A stretch of 64,000 nt of DNA from Brevibacterium aurantiacum (GCF_007558825.1 NZ_VLTK01000002.1:434001-498000), one strand, 5' to 3'; positions 36,911 through 47,654 are shown, numbered from the stretch's first letter. Notes: generated by a model from the letters alone, not told the origin. Numbers and translations: made by a program.

Positions 36911-38284
36911 ATGACCTCGAGCGCTCAGGACCCCATGACCGTCGTACCCCGCATCCTCTTCGTGCACGCTCATCCCGACGATGAGACGATCACGACCGGA
37001 GGGACGATCGCCGCACTGTCCGGCGAGGGCGCACAGGTCACGGTCCTGAGCGCCACACGAGGTGAGGACGGCGAGGTGATCCCCGCCGACCTCAAGGGTC
37101 TCGAGGGAAATCGGGCAGGGCTGGCCCGCGTGCGGGAATCGGAGATCGCCGAGGCGATGGCTGCCCTGGGTGTGCGCGAGCACTTGTTCCTGGGCGGCAG
37201 CGCCCACACCTTCGAAGACTCCGGCATGGAGTGGGGCGGCGATGGTCATGCCGTCGCCGCCTCGACCATGCCGGCCAATGCTCTCTGCGCGGCCGAACTG
37301 ACGACCGTTGCCCGCTACATCGCCGCGGTCATCGACGAAGTCCGACCGCATGCGGTCATCACCTACGCTTCCAACGGCGGCTATGGTCACCCCGACCATG
37401 TGCGCGTCCACGAGGCCACCGTCGCTGCCGTCGATACAGCCGCATGGAGGGCCGGGCGACTCCTGTTCGTCGATGTCCCGACTGAAGCGGCCCGAGAAAC
37501 ATTCGACCCGAACCAGCCGGGATTTGCCGAGACTGGTTTCGCACCGGCTCAGACGATCCCGACCAAACCGCCTGTGAGCGAGATCGTCGTCGCCCAGGAC
37601 ATCTCCTCTGTCCTCGACACCAAGCGTCGTGCCTTGGCTGCCCATCGCACCCAGGTGACAGTGTCCGGGGCCTTCTTCGCCCTGTCGAACGGCATCGGCA
37701 TGAAGATCCTCGACCACGAGTACTACTCCATCGGCGCAGGAGCCCTCATCTCTGACCTGCGGCTGCGTTCGGGTCCCGCACCCCATGTGCTCACCGACCT
37801 CGACATCGACGCCTGCGAGACGCAGGATTCAGGCGCCGGAGCCGCGGATGGAGCTGCCGGCGGCGCTCTTCCTCTGCGCCGGCGACGCCGGGAGCCGAAG
37901 AAGCCGGGCTTCTTCGCGTACGCCCACGCAGTAGTGTTGGCCGTACTCATCGGCTTCCTCGGCGCCATGCAGCACCTCAACGTGAGTGTGTTCGACTTGG
38001 CGGGCACCCCGGTCATCCTGCCCTGGGGGCTTGCCCTGTCCCTTCTCCTGGTGGCCAGCGGGCTCTGGCACCTCAAAACGATGTACCGGAGCTCCTCGCC
38101 GATGCTCATCGCCGCATTCGTCATCGTCATCCTCTCCTATGTCCTCGGCCAGCCGACGTGGCTGCCTGGCGCGGACATCATCGTGACCGGGATGCTGCGC
38201 TCAGCAGCCTGGCTGATCGGTCCGATGCTCATCGCTGCCGTCCTCGCGTTCACAAAGGTGCGGCGGCCCGAAGCAGCCCGTTAG
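36911..38284 (+). CDS. mshB: MshB-like GlcNAc-inositol deacetylase fused to a four-helix membrane domain
   Basis: The first 290 residues match mycothiol deacetylase MshB, which removes acetate from GlcNAc-inositol: FVHAHPDDETITTGG (zinc), TRGEDGEVIP, FLGGSAHTFEDSGMEW and GYGHPDHVRVHEA. After a Gly/Ala and Arg linker (PLRRRRREPKKPGFF) come four membrane helices (such as AVVLAVLIGFLGAMQ and LLIAAVLAF-like segments). MshB alone is about 300 residues; this is 457. In mycobacteria a small membrane protein is encoded next to mshB, so the fusion joins neighbours. An alternative start is at 36935. Confidence 0.87.
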   Translation: MTSSAQDPMTVVPRILFVHAHPDDETITTGGTIAALSGEGAQVTVLSATRGEDGEVIPADLKGLEGNRAGLARVRESEIAEAMAALGVREHLFLGGSAHTFEDSGMEWGGDGHAVAASTMPANALCAAELTTVARYIAAVIDEVRPHAVITYASNGGYGHPDHVRVHEATVAAVDTAAWRAGRLLFVDVPTEAARETFDPNQPGFAETGFAPAQTIPTKPPVSEIVVAQDISSVLDTKRRALAAHRTQVTVSGAFFALSNGIGMKILDHEYYSIGAGALISDLRLRSGPAPHVLTDLDIDACETQDSGAGAADGAAGGALPLRRRRREPKKPGFFAYAHAVVLAVLIGFLGAMQHLNVSVFDLAGTPVILPWGLALSLLLVASGLWHLKTMYRSSSPMLIAAFVIVILSYVLGQPTWLPGADIIVTGMLRSAAWLIGPMLIAAVLAFTKVRRPEAAR

Positions 38285-38297
38285 AATCGGGAGAACT

Positions 38298-40055
38298 ATG
38301 CCGACTCAGACCCTGTCCCACTCCTCACCGAACCCCGGCGGTCGCTCGCAGGGCACGACGGAGACTCCGAAGCGCAAGCCGTGGCTGATCGCGCTCTTCA
38401 TCATCCTCGTACTCGCGGCCATCTACCTGGTGGTCGGGTTCCTCACCGGCCGCGTCCTGTCGCCTGGGACGATGGTCGCAGGCATCGATATCGGAGGCCA
38501 GTCCACCACCTCGGCCGAAGCGACTCTGCGAGAGGAGCTGGGTGACAAGGCCGGGGCGAAGATCGAGCTCAAGGCGGGAAAGCCCACCGCCGAACTCGAC
38601 CCGGAGAAGGCCGGAGTCAGCTTCGACATCCCGGAGACCATCAGCCGGGCCACCGGATTCACACTGGACCCGACCATCATCTGGGACCGGCTCTTCGGCG
38701 ATGACGAAATCGAACCTGTCATCAGCATCGACAACGAGTCCTTCGACGAAGCCACAGGCAAGGTGACTAAATCCCTCGAAGTTGAACCAGTCGACGCTGA
38801 GGTCAGCTACGTCAAGGCCAAGCCGGAGATCAAAGACGGCACCAACGGTCAGACCGTCGATGCCGAACAGGTGCGTACAGCCATCGAGGATTCGTGGCTG
38901 CGTACGGACAATGCACTGCCGGTCACAGCAAGCAAGGTCGAACCCGATATCACCACCGCCGAGGCGAAGGACGTCGCCGACGGCTTCGCTGAAGACGCAG
39001 TGAGCAGGGATCTGACTGTACGCGCGGAACCTGCGAAGGACGCCGACTCGGATGTCGATGCCGGCGATCTCACGATCAGTCCGACAACGATTGCGAAGAC
39101 CCTGACCTTCGAACCGAAAGACTCGAAGCTGGCCCCCGTCTTCGACGAAGAGGACCTGCAGAAGCGTGTCCTGGCGTCTAACAAGGACGTCGGCAAGCCA
39201 GCGAAGGACGCCAGCTTCACGATCAGGGACGGCAAACCAGAAGTGGTGGAGTCCGAATCGGGAATCGGCATCAAAAAAGACGAACTGACGACGGCCGTCA
39301 CCGACGCCATCACGGGCGAGACCGACAGGCCCACGGTCACGCTCGCCTCGGTGAAGCCGGACTTCACCACGCAGGACGCGAAGAAGGCCGATGTCTCCGA
39401 CGTGATGTCAGAATTCTCGACCAGCTATTCCTCGGAGCCCAACCGCGACACCAACCTCAGAGTCGCGGCGAAGAAGGTCTCCGGCACAGTCGTTCAGCCG
39501 GGGGATCAGTTCTCCCTCAACGAAACCATCGGGCAGCGCACCGCCGCCAACGGGTACAAGGCTGCTGGAGTCATCTCGGATGGCCAGATGAAGGAAGACT
39601 TCGGCGGGGGAGTATCGCAGGTGTCGACGACGCTGTTCAACGCGGCCTTCTTCGCCGGCTTGGAACTCGACGAACACCAGGCTCATTCGCGCTATATCTC
39701 CCGCTATCCGGAAGGAAGGGAAGCGACGCTGGATTGGTCGACCATCGACATGAAGTTCACGAACACATCGAAGCAGCCGATTGTTCTCGACATGTATCTG
39801 TCCGGCGGTGAGGTTCACGCGAAGATTTTCGGCGACAAGAAGCTCAAGGTCGGCTCAGACTCCTCCGACCGTTACAACTACAGTTCGCCCGGTTCCGTGA
39901 CCGATTCGGGTCCCGAGTGCACGCCGCAGACCCCGAAGCAGGGCTGGTCGATCAAGATCACGCGGACGATGAAGGACATCGAATCGGGCAAGACTTCGAA
40001 GGACTCATTCGTCACTGTCTACCGGCCGGTGAACAAGGTTGAGTGCAAGGACTGA
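38298..40055 (+). CDS. VanW family membrane-anchored cell-wall protein
   Basis: 585 residues: cytoplasmic N-terminus, one membrane helix (LIALFIILVLAAIYLVVGFL, about residues 30-50), then repeated extracellular domains resembling the peptidoglycan-binding-4 type, and a VanW domain near the C-terminus (FSLNETIGQRTAANGYK, GGGVSQVSTTLFNAAFFAGL, HSRYISRYPEGREATLDW). VanW function is unresolved; L,D-transpeptidase-associated wall roles are suspected in the family. GGGAGA precedes the ATG. Confidence 0.88.
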   Translation: MPTQTLSHSSPNPGGRSQGTTETPKRKPWLIALFIILVLAAIYLVVGFLTGRVLSPGTMVAGIDIGGQSTTSAEATLREELGDKAGAKIELKAGKPTAELDPEKAGVSFDIPETISRATGFTLDPTIIWDRLFGDDEIEPVISIDNESFDEATGKVTKSLEVEPVDAEVSYVKAKPEIKDGTNGQTVDAEQVRTAIEDSWLRTDNALPVTASKVEPDITTAEAKDVADGFAEDAVSRDLTVRAEPAKDADSDVDAGDLTISPTTIAKTLTFEPKDSKLAPVFDEEDLQKRVLASNKDVGKPAKDASFTIRDGKPEVVESESGIGIKKDELTTAVTDAITGETDRPTVTLASVKPDFTTQDAKKADVSDVMSEFSTSYSSEPNRDTNLRVAAKKVSGTVVQPGDQFSLNETIGQRTAANGYKAAGVISDGQMKEDFGGGVSQVSTTLFNAAFFAGLELDEHQAHSRYISRYPEGREATLDWSTIDMKFTNTSKQPIVLDMYLSGGEVHAKIFGDKKLKVGSDSSDRYNYSSPGSVTDSGPECTPQTPKQGWSIKITRTMKDIESGKTSKDSFVTVYRPVNKVECKD

Positions 40056-40061
40056 TCTGCG

Positions 40062-41135
40062 TCAGCCGCGGCTGGCGTACCAGGACCGGTGTCGGACTGT
40101 GGCACCGAGTGATGTGAAGAGGTTCAACGAGGCGTCATTGCTGGCCTCCACGTCAATGAGGTAAGAGCGGACTCCTCGCTGCGACAACAGTGCGGCAGCG
40201 GCCCGGGCCACAGAACGGCCTGCCCCGCGCCGACGCAGATCCGGACGGGTGACGAGGTTCGTCAGCACACCCCATTTGCTGCGCTCGACGATTCGGGCGC
40301 CGGCCACCATGGACCGGCTGCCATCCGGATGGTCGGCATAGGCCGTGATGAACTGACAGGGATCGGATGCTTCGATGAGCCCACGGAAGGCCTCGTCCGA
40401 ACCCGGGTCGCGCTCACTGGCCCACGCCGCATAGTGCAGGGGACTCGGTTCCTCGCTGACGTCGATCGAGAGTCCAGGTGCGGCCGCGTCACCGGGATGC
40501 GCGGCCCCAGCTGCCGCCTCGGCGGTGGACCCGGCCAGCAGAAACACCGGCTCAGAGGGAGAATAGCCCCGGGCCGAGAGAAGTGGTGCCAGACCTTCGC
40601 ACGCCGGTGCAAGCGAGTTGGAATCCTCGCTCGAATAGATCTGGATGCAACTTGGCTTCTGGCGTGCTGCGTACCAGGCCTCGACAGCATCGAGGCTCTG
40701 CTCCCAGTCCAATCCGGTGTCAGTGACGGGAAGGCAGCTGTTGGCACGCCTGGTCACCGATTCGGAGCTGCGCAGCAGCCAACCCTTCTGCAGCAATCCG
40801 ATGTCGGCATCGGTTTCGGCGCTCTCATTGCGCAGATTCTCCATGTGCAGCCAGGAGATGTCCTGAGGCAGCCAGGCCGCGGCAGAGATCCTGCGCAGGT
40901 CGACGGCAGAGACGATCTCATGGGTGCGACCCGATTTCGTCGGTGCCGGCGGAACTTCGTGGACAAGCATGATCTGGTCCCGAGGTATGCGGATCGGCCC
41001 GCGTTTGGTCCCGATCTCCACCGATGTCTCGTCTGCGCTGTTGACGACGCCGAGGGCATCCGAGGTCGAGTGCGTGTCACCGGGCTCGAGCGAATACCGT
41101 ACGACCACTCTTTTTCCGGGCTGCAGATCGTCCAC
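40062..41135 (-). CDS. GNAT acetyltransferase with N-terminal beta-barrel domain (Rv0428c-like)
   Basis: 357 residues. An N-terminal SH3-like module (GKRVVVRYSLEPGD... RGPIRIPRDQIMLV) precedes a degenerate region and a C-terminal GNAT fold with the acetyl-CoA loop RPDLRRRGAGRSVARA and the SNDASLNLFTSLG motif. The layout is that of mycobacterial Rv0428c-type proteins; the substrate is unknown. GTG start at 41135 with GGAAGG upstream. Its 3' end meets vanW with a 6-bp gap. Confidence 0.85.
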   Translation of the reverse strand: MDDLQPGKRVVVRYSLEPGDTHSTSDALGVVNSADETSVEIGTKRGPIRIPRDQIMLVHEVPPAPTKSGRTHEIVSAVDLRRISAAAWLPQDISWLHMENLRNESAETDADIGLLQKGWLLRSSESVTRRANSCLPVTDTGLDWEQSLDAVEAWYAARQKPSCIQIYSSEDSNSLAPACEGLAPLLSARGYSPSEPVFLLAGSTAEAAAGAAHPGDAAAPGLSIDVSEEPSPLHYAAWASERDPGSDEAFRGLIEASDPCQFITAYADHPDGSRSMVAGARIVERSKWGVLTNLVTRPDLRRRGAGRSVARAAAALLSQRGVRSYLIDVEASNDASLNLFTSLGATVRHRSWYASRG

Positions 41136-41335
41136 TTGTCGCCTTCCGCCGAAACGCCTTTAAGTACTGGAGCCTCCAGCCTAATCCAGCCTCTGCCGCA
41201 GACGTTGCAGGCGTGACGGAGGACACGAATGTGAAAGCAGGATCACGTCGACCCGATGGGACCCTGCGCGGTCAGAAGGCGTAGTCTTAGGCTGTATACG
41301 TGCAATCTCGTTGAGTCTTAATAGGAGTCGTACTC

Positions 41336-41659
41336 GTGACGTACATCATTGCCCAGCCTTGTGTCGATCTGAAAGACAAGGCCTGCGTCGACGAATGTCC
41401 GGTCGACTGCATCTATGAAGGTGAGCGCAGCCTCTACATCCACCCCGACGAATGCGTCGATTGCGGTGCCTGCGAGCCGGTCTGCCCGGTGGAGGCGATC
41501 TTCTACGAAGACGACACTCCCGAAGAATGGTCTGAGTACTACAAAGCTAACGTCGAATTCTTCGACGAACTCGGTTCGCCAGGTGGCGCCGCGAAGCTGG
41601 GCAACACCGGCCTGGACCACCCGATCATCTCCGCCCTGCCCCTGCAGCAGCACGACTGA
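41336..41659 (+). CDS. fdxA: Seven-iron ferredoxin FdxA/FdxC
   Basis: Small electron carrier with one [3Fe-4S] and one [4Fe-4S] cluster. 107 residues. Cluster cysteines occur in CVDLKDKACVDECPVDC and CVDCGACEPVCPVEA, the spacing of actinobacterial 7Fe ferredoxins. GTG start with AGGAG upstream. It lies 3 bp before dapC, a pairing conserved in Actinobacteria. Confidence 0.97.
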   Translation: MTYIIAQPCVDLKDKACVDECPVDCIYEGERSLYIHPDECVDCGACEPVCPVEAIFYEDDTPEEWSEYYKANVEFFDELGSPGGAAKLGNTGLDHPIISALPLQQHD

Positions 41660-41662
41660 GCC

Positions 41663-42784
41663 ATGTCTTCTCGCTTCGGCCTCAACCTGCCTGACTACCC
41701 CTGGGACCGGCTCACCGAATTTCGCAATCGGGCCGCAGAACATCCCGACGGGGCATGTGATCTGTCCATCGGCACCCCGGTCGATCCCACACCACAGGTG
41801 ATCCAGTCCGCGTTGTCCGACGCTGGTGATGCCCACGGCTACCCGACGACGGCAGGTACGGATGAACTGCGCGAAGCCATCGCCTGGTGGTACCAGAACT
41901 GGCATGGGGTCTCGCTCGACCCCGCCGCCGAGGTGCTGCCCACGATCGGTTCGAAGGAAATGGTCGCGTGGCTGCCCACCCTGCTGGGGCTGCGCCAGGC
42001 CGGCTTGGACGTGGCCTGTCCTTCGGCGGCCTACCCGACCTACGAGATGGGTGCCACGATCGCCGGCGTCGACTGCCGCCGCCTCGACGCGGCAGACGTC
42101 GCCGCCGGAGCCTCCCTCGACGGGATCGGTCTGCTCTGGATCAACACCCCGGGCAATCCCACCGGGGAGGTGCTCGACACCGATACCCTCGCCGAGGTCG
42201 TCCGCCGTGCCCGCAGCGCCGGAGTCGTTCTTGCCTCAGACGAATGCTACGGACTCCTCAATTGGGAATCCGAGTCTCCCGCTCCGAGCATTCTCAATGC
42301 CGCCGGTGACGATCACAGCGGTGTCCTCAGCGTGTATTCGATGTCGAAGCAGTCGAACCTGGCCGGGTACCGTGCGGCCTTCGTGACCGGAGACAGTCAG
42401 CTCATCGGTGATCTCACCAGGTCGCGCAAACACGCAGGCATGATCGTGCCTTTCCCCGTCCAGGCCGCGATGATCGCCGGACTGCGAGACACTGCTCACG
42501 TCATCGAGCAGAAGGAACGGTATCGGACTCGTCGGGAACTTCTGCGCAGCGGACTCGAAGCCTACGGATTCCGCATCGATCACTCCAGTGCGGGTCTTTA
42601 TCTGTGGTCGAGCGCTGATGTCAACTGTTGGGACTCGCTGTCGAAATTGGCAGAAATCGGCATCATCGCCGGTCCTGGCGAATTCTATGGTGAGGCAGCC
42701 ACTGATCATGTGCGCATCGCCCTGACGGCAAGCGATGAGCGTATTCGCGCCGCCGCTCAGCGGTTGCACATGGCGGCTGGCTGA
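41663..42784 (+). CDS. dapC: Succinyldiaminopimelate transaminase DapC
   Basis: Converts N-succinyl-2-amino-6-ketopimelate and glutamate to N-succinyl-LL-diaminopimelate for lysine and peptidoglycan. 373 residues, PLP fold type I. LSIGTPVDPTP, TAGTDELREAIAWWY, INTPGNPTGEVL and the catalytic lysine segment YSMSKQSNLAGYR are clear. Co-transcribed with fdxA; dapD and dapE follow 2 kb downstream. Confidence 0.95.
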   Translation: MSSRFGLNLPDYPWDRLTEFRNRAAEHPDGACDLSIGTPVDPTPQVIQSALSDAGDAHGYPTTAGTDELREAIAWWYQNWHGVSLDPAAEVLPTIGSKEMVAWLPTLLGLRQAGLDVACPSAAYPTYEMGATIAGVDCRRLDAADVAAGASLDGIGLLWINTPGNPTGEVLDTDTLAEVVRRARSAGVVLASDECYGLLNWESESPAPSILNAAGDDHSGVLSVYSMSKQSNLAGYRAAFVTGDSQLIGDLTRSRKHAGMIVPFPVQAAMIAGLRDTAHVIEQKERYRTRRELLRSGLEAYGFRIDHSSAGLYLWSSADVNCWDSLSKLAEIGIIAGPGEFYGEAATDHVRIALTASDERIRAAAQRLHMAAG

Positions 42785-42919
42785 GCCGTTCGGCGGCCAG
42801 AAAGCTGGTCACTTCAGTACCCGAATTTGAGCCCGAGAACCCTCTGTAAGGCCAGTTCAAGTAGGTTACTGGCCGGTACCAGCAGGTGGCTGTGATTTTT
42901 TGATTCTGACAGTTATCGG

Positions 42920-42925
42920 TAGTCT
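42920..42925 (+). promoter_or_regulatory. -10 box TAGTCT of gltA
   Basis: TAGTCT lies 63 bp before the gltA ATG; AGAGGAG at 42978-42984 is its ribosome-binding site. The -35 region is T-rich and non-consensus. Confidence 0.4.
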
Positions 42926-42988
42926 TTGATGGAATTGTGCAAGACACCTCAGGAAGTTCTTGAGGTGGGTCCAAGCAGAGGAGAACAT

Positions 42989-44272
<1,284 letters not shown>

Positions 44273-44475
44273 TCGCACCGTCACTCTCAACCGGCAGCCT
44301 GTGCCGCAACTGACCCCTTGCGCCGTAGCCGGCAGCGGTGGCGGCAATAGGCACCGCTGACCAGATACGTCCTACACTCAGCACTGCTTCGACCCGTTGC
44401 AAGACGGTGTTCAGCAGCTGAGCGTAGGGCGTATTGTCATGTCTGCCCGCGCCGGCACGCTCACACCGACTGTCC

Positions 44476-44523
44476 GAGGCTGAGACACGACGAGGCCGCG
44501 ACACGACGAGGCTGAGACACGAC
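44476..44523. repeat. 16-bp tandem repeat, three units
   Basis: Units 1 and 3 are identical (GAGGCTGAGACACGAC at 44476-44491 and 44508-44523); unit 2 (44492-44507) differs at three positions (GAGGCCGCGACACGAC). The array runs straight into the left arm of the hairpin. Confidence 0.9.
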
Positions 44524-44564
44524 GAGGGCGCGCCCACTTTCGTGGACGCGCCCTCGTCGGTGTC
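44516..44564. terminator. Long bidirectional terminator hairpin
   Basis: GACGAGGGCGCG (44521-44532) pairs perfectly with 44547-44558; CCAC/GTGG continues around a TTTC loop and GACAC/GTGTC extends the base with one bulge. It sits between convergent gltA and dapD. Confidence 0.85.
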
Positions 44565-44650
44565 AGTTCATGGCCTACTCAGCCAGCTGATGCTCAACCG
44601 CCTGCAGTGCAGCCGACCGAGCCTCAGCATAGAGGCCAGCAGCCTGAAGC

Positions 44651-45595
44651 TCAGTGAAGGTCGGGGTTGAGCTCAATGCCCTTGGACGAGCGGGAAATCG
44701 CCTCGACGGCGCCGGTGACGGAGTTGCGGCGGAAGAGGATGTTGTTCTGACCGCTGAGTTCGGAGGCCTTCACAACCGTGTCATCGTCACCTGGAACGGT
44801 GACGCGTGTGCCGGCGGTGATGTAGAGCCCGGCTTCGACGATGCAGTCGTCTCCGATGGAGATGCCCACACCGGAGTTCGCACCCAGCAGGCTGCCATTG
44901 CCGATCGAGATGCGGTGAGTGCCGCCGCCCGACAGGGTGCCCATGATGGAGGCACCGCCGCCGATGTCGGAACCGTCGCCGACGACGACGCCCTGGGAGA
45001 TACGTCCCTCGACCATCGCCGAGCCCAGCGTGCCGGCATTGAAGTTCACGAAGCCCTCGTGCATGACGGTCGTGCCCGGGGCCAGATGTGCGCCGAGGCG
45101 GACGCGATCGGCATCGGCGATGCGGACACCGGAGGGGATGACGAAGTCGGTCATACGCGGGAATTTGTCCAGACCGAAGACGGCGACGGGACCGTTGGCC
45201 AGCAGCTTGGCACGAGTGGCTTCGAAGTCCTCCGGAGAGCAGGCGCCGGCGGAGGTCCACACGATGTTCGCGAGGTGACCGAAGATCCCGTCGAGGTTGA
45301 CATCATTGGGAGCCACCACACGGTGAGACAGCGCATGCAGGCGCAGGTAGGCGTCGGCGGCTGAGGCGGGACCGGCGTCTAGGTCGATCGTCGTGGTCAC
45401 GACCTCAGTTCGAGTGCCGCGGGCTTCATCGGTGCCCACGAGGGCATCGAGCCCGTCGGTGTTCGTACGGGAGACGGCGGCCTCCTCGGCGGCGTCTGGA
45501 GTTTCTCCCGTGCTCAGGGCGGGGTACCAGGCGGTGAGGACTGAGTCGTTGTGCAGGGTGGCCAAGCCACGCGCGGAAACTATGCGTTCTGTCAT
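44651..45595 (-). CDS. dapD: Tetrahydrodipicolinate N-succinyltransferase DapD
   Basis: Succinyl-CoA-dependent step committing to the succinylase route of diaminopimelate synthesis. 314 residues from the ATG at 45595. The left-handed beta-helix of hexapeptide repeats runs from [19 protein letters not shown] to [19 protein letters not shown], including [20 protein letters not shown]. It matches the long actinobacterial DapD subtype. Apparently leaderless: TAGTCT lies seven bases before the ATG. Confidence 0.96.
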   Translation of the reverse strand: MTERIVSARGLATLHNDSVLTAWYPALSTGETPDAAEEAAVSRTNTDGLDALVGTDEARGTRTEVVTTTIDLDAGPASAADAYLRLHALSHRVVAPNDVNLDGIFGHLANIVWTSAGACSPEDFEATRAKLLANGPVAVFGLDKFPRMTDFVIPSGVRIADADRVRLGAHLAPGTTVMHEGFVNFNAGTLGSAMVEGRISQGVVVGDGSDIGGGASIMGTLSGGGTHRISIGNGSLLGANSGVGISIGDDCIVEAGLYITAGTRVTVPGDDDTVVKASELSGQNNILFRRNSVTGAVEAISRSSKGIELNPDLH

Positions 45596-45602
45596 GCCAC
45601 CA

Positions 45603-45608
45603 AGACTA
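45603..45608 (-). promoter_or_regulatory. -10 box TAGTCT, leaderless start of dapD
   Basis: TAGTCT ends seven bases before the dapD ATG. It occupies the place where the -35 of the opposing dapE promoter would be. Confidence 0.55.
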
Positions 45609-45625
45609 GTCGCTAGCGGCAGTAC

Positions 45626-45631
45626 TAGGCT
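45626..45631 (+). promoter_or_regulatory. -10 box TAGGCT, leaderless start of dapE
   Basis: TAGGCT ends seven bases before the dapE ATG and is 17 bp from the opposing dapD -10 box. Confidence 0.55.
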
Positions 45632-45638
45632 AAGCGGT

Positions 45639-46805
45639 ATGACTGTCGATCCATCTGCTGAGACCGAATCCGTTTTCACCCCCACCGGTGACCTGGCCGA
45701 TTACCTGTTCGAAGCACTCAACAACCCTGCCGAGCTCACAGGTCGCCTGTGTGCCATCGAATCGGTCTCCGGCAATGAGACAACGATCACCGATGCTGTC
45801 GCCGAGGTGCTCAACCGCATCGGTGCGGGGCCCGGACCGGACCTGGAGATCCTGCGCGACGGAGACACCATCGTCGCTCGCACCCAGCTGGGGCATTCCG
45901 AACGCATCGTCGTCGCCGGGCACCTGGACACGGTGCCGGTGGAGAACAACCTTCCGGCTCGGCGCACGCACCTGGACGGTGCCGACTACACCGCCGACGA
46001 GGTCATCTGGGGCAGAGGTGCCTGCGATATGAAGGCAGGTGTCGCGATGGCGCTGGTCACTGCCGCGGCCCTGCGCGAACCGAACCGTGACGTCAGCTGG
46101 GTCTTCTACGACCACGAAGAGGTCGACGCCTCCCTCAACGGACTCGGACGAGTCTCACGCAACCACCCCGACTGGTTAGGCGGTGATTTCGCGATTCTCG
46201 GAGAACCCTCGAACGCTTCCGTCGAGGGCGGCTGCAACGGCACCATCAGGGTCAACGTGTCCACGACCGGGATCCGCGCCCATTCCGCACGTGCCTTCAT
46301 GGGAGTCAACGCAATCCATGCCGCCGCAGAAGTACTGAGACGCTTGGCCGAGCACCAAACCGGGACCGTGAACGTCGACGGACTCGACTACCGTGAATCC
46401 CTGTCCGCTGTCTCGATCTCCGGGGGAGTCGCGGGCAACGTCGTGCCCGATGCCTGCACAGTCGCCGTGAACTACCGTTTCGCCCCAAGCAAGTCCGCGG
46501 CCGAGGCAGAGGGGTTCCTGCGCGAGTTCTTCACCGGCTTCGACGTCATCGTCACGGATGCGGCAGAGGGTGCCAGGCCCGGTCTCGATCGCGAGATCGC
46601 TCAGGACTTCATCGACACTCTTGGGCTCTCACCCGCACCGAAGCTGGGATGGACCGATGTCTCGCGGTTCAGCGCGCTGGGAGTGCCTGCAGTGAACTTC
46701 GGGCCAGGCAACCCCCTGTACGCCCACAAGTCCGATGAGCATGTCGCCGTCACGGAGGTCGAAGAGGCCACCCGGACGCTGCGCGAATACCTCGAAGGGC
46801 GCTGA
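45639..46805 (+). CDS. dapE: Succinyl-diaminopimelate desuccinylase DapE
   Basis: M20 metallopeptidase-fold enzyme releasing succinate to give LL-diaminopimelate. 388 residues. Metal ligands are in [21 protein letters not shown] and [15 protein letters not shown]; the C-terminal histidine is in [11 protein letters not shown]. The ATG at 45639 is preferred because the upstream open frame overlaps dapD antisense and a -10 box directly precedes it. Divergent from dapD. Confidence 0.95.
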   Translation: MTVDPSAETESVFTPTGDLADYLFEALNNPAELTGRLCAIESVSGNETTITDAVAEVLNRIGAGPGPDLEILRDGDTIVARTQLGHSERIVVAGHLDTVPVENNLPARRTHLDGADYTADEVIWGRGACDMKAGVAMALVTAAALREPNRDVSWVFYDHEEVDASLNGLGRVSRNHPDWLGGDFAILGEPSNASVEGGCNGTIRVNVSTTGIRAHSARAFMGVNAIHAAAEVLRRLAEHQTGTVNVDGLDYRESLSAVSISGGVAGNVVPDACTVAVNYRFAPSKSAAEAEGFLREFFTGFDVIVTDAAEGARPGLDREIAQDFIDTLGLSPAPKLGWTDVSRFSALGVPAVNFGPGNPLYAHKSDEHVAVTEVEEATRTLREYLEGR

Positions 46806-46811
46806 GCCCCA

Positions 46812-47654
46812 ATGGGCGTGCACGATCCGGCTGCCGGCGGGCCAGCCACCAACGAACCAGCCACCAACGATCCGGCCGTGGTCGAATCCCCGACCGATGA
46901 CCCCGCACCCATTGACGCGGCGTTCTACAGCAAAGGGTCCCTGCGCCTGCGCGGCTCTCAGGTGCCCACGACCACAGCGGACCAGAGCCTTCTCGAATCC
47001 CGCGACACCTCCGACTGGGTCCACCAGGACCCCTGGCGAGTGCTTCGGATTCAATCCGAGTTCGTCGAGGGGTTCGGCTCCCTGGCAGAGATCGGACCGG
47101 CCGTGTCGATCTTCGGCTCGGCCCGACTGAGCGCGGACACGCAGGCCTATCAGGATGCCCGTGAGATAGCCCGGAGAATCGCCGCCCGTGGCAACGCAAT
47201 CATCACCGGCGGCGGGCCAGGGGTCATGGAAGCCGGGAACCTGGGTGCCCGGGAGGCCGGTGGAGTCTCGATCGGCCTCGGCATCGAGCTGCCCTTCGAA
47301 TCCGGACTCAACGACCACGTCGAACTCGGCGTGAACTTCCGCTACTTCTTCGTCCGAAAGACGATGTTCCTCAAATACTCGCGAGGCTTCGTCGTCATGC
47401 CCGGTGGCTTCGGCACTCTCAACGAACTCTTCGAAGCCTTCACCATGGTGCAGACCGGAAAGGTCACCTCGTTTCCGATCGTGCTCTTCGGCACCGCCTA
47501 CTGGCAGGGACTTGTCGACTGGATGACCACGACCCTTTTGGCCGAAGGCACCATCAGCGACCGAGACATGAACCTGTTCACCCTCACCGATGACATCGAT
47601 GAAGTCGTCGACATCATCGGCACCGCCATCGCCGAAGACGGAGACCGACAGTGA
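46812..47654 (+). CDS. LOG family protein (TIGR00730, Rossmann fold)
   Basis: 280 residues. The family motifs GGGPGVMEAGN and PGGFGTLNELFEA are intact, as in cytokinin riboside 5'-monophosphate phosphoribohydrolases; mycobacterial Rv1205 is a relative in the same gene order. The first 50 residues are a Pro/Ala/Asn/Thr-rich tail (NEPATNDPA) not part of the fold. Six bp after dapE, and overlapping the next start by 4 bp (GTGA). Confidence 0.92.
   Translation: MGVHDPAAGGPATNEPATNDPAVVESPTDDPAPIDAAFYSKGSLRLRGSQVPTTTADQSLLESRDTSDWVHQDPWRVLRIQSEFVEGFGSLAEIGPAVSIFGSARLSADTQAYQDAREIARRIAARGNAIITGGGPGVMEAGNLGAREAGGVSIGLGIELPFESGLNDHVELGVNFRYFFVRKTMFLKYSRGFVVMPGGFGTLNELFEAFTMVQTGKVTSFPIVLFGTAYWQGLVDWMTTTLLAEGTISDRDMNLFTLTDDIDEVVDIIGTAIAEDGDRQ

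Larger units (their letters stand above)
44273..44650. other. 378-bp convergent intergenic region (gltA/dapD)
   Basis: No RNA gene or substantial reading frame is seen in the first 200 bp. The centre holds three 16-bp tandem repeats and a long hairpin. The last 75 bp carry a small possible reading frame on the minus strand continuing past the dapD stop. Confidence 0.7.

Noticed and set aside
40329..41216. 295-codon frame opposite the GNAT gene
   Set aside because: The minus-strand gene has clear acetyltransferase motifs and a ribosome-binding site; the plus frame has neither.
44273..44475. tRNA or small RNA gene in the largest intergenic gap
   Set aside because: No T-loop, anticodon stem or CCA-like end is seen on either strand.
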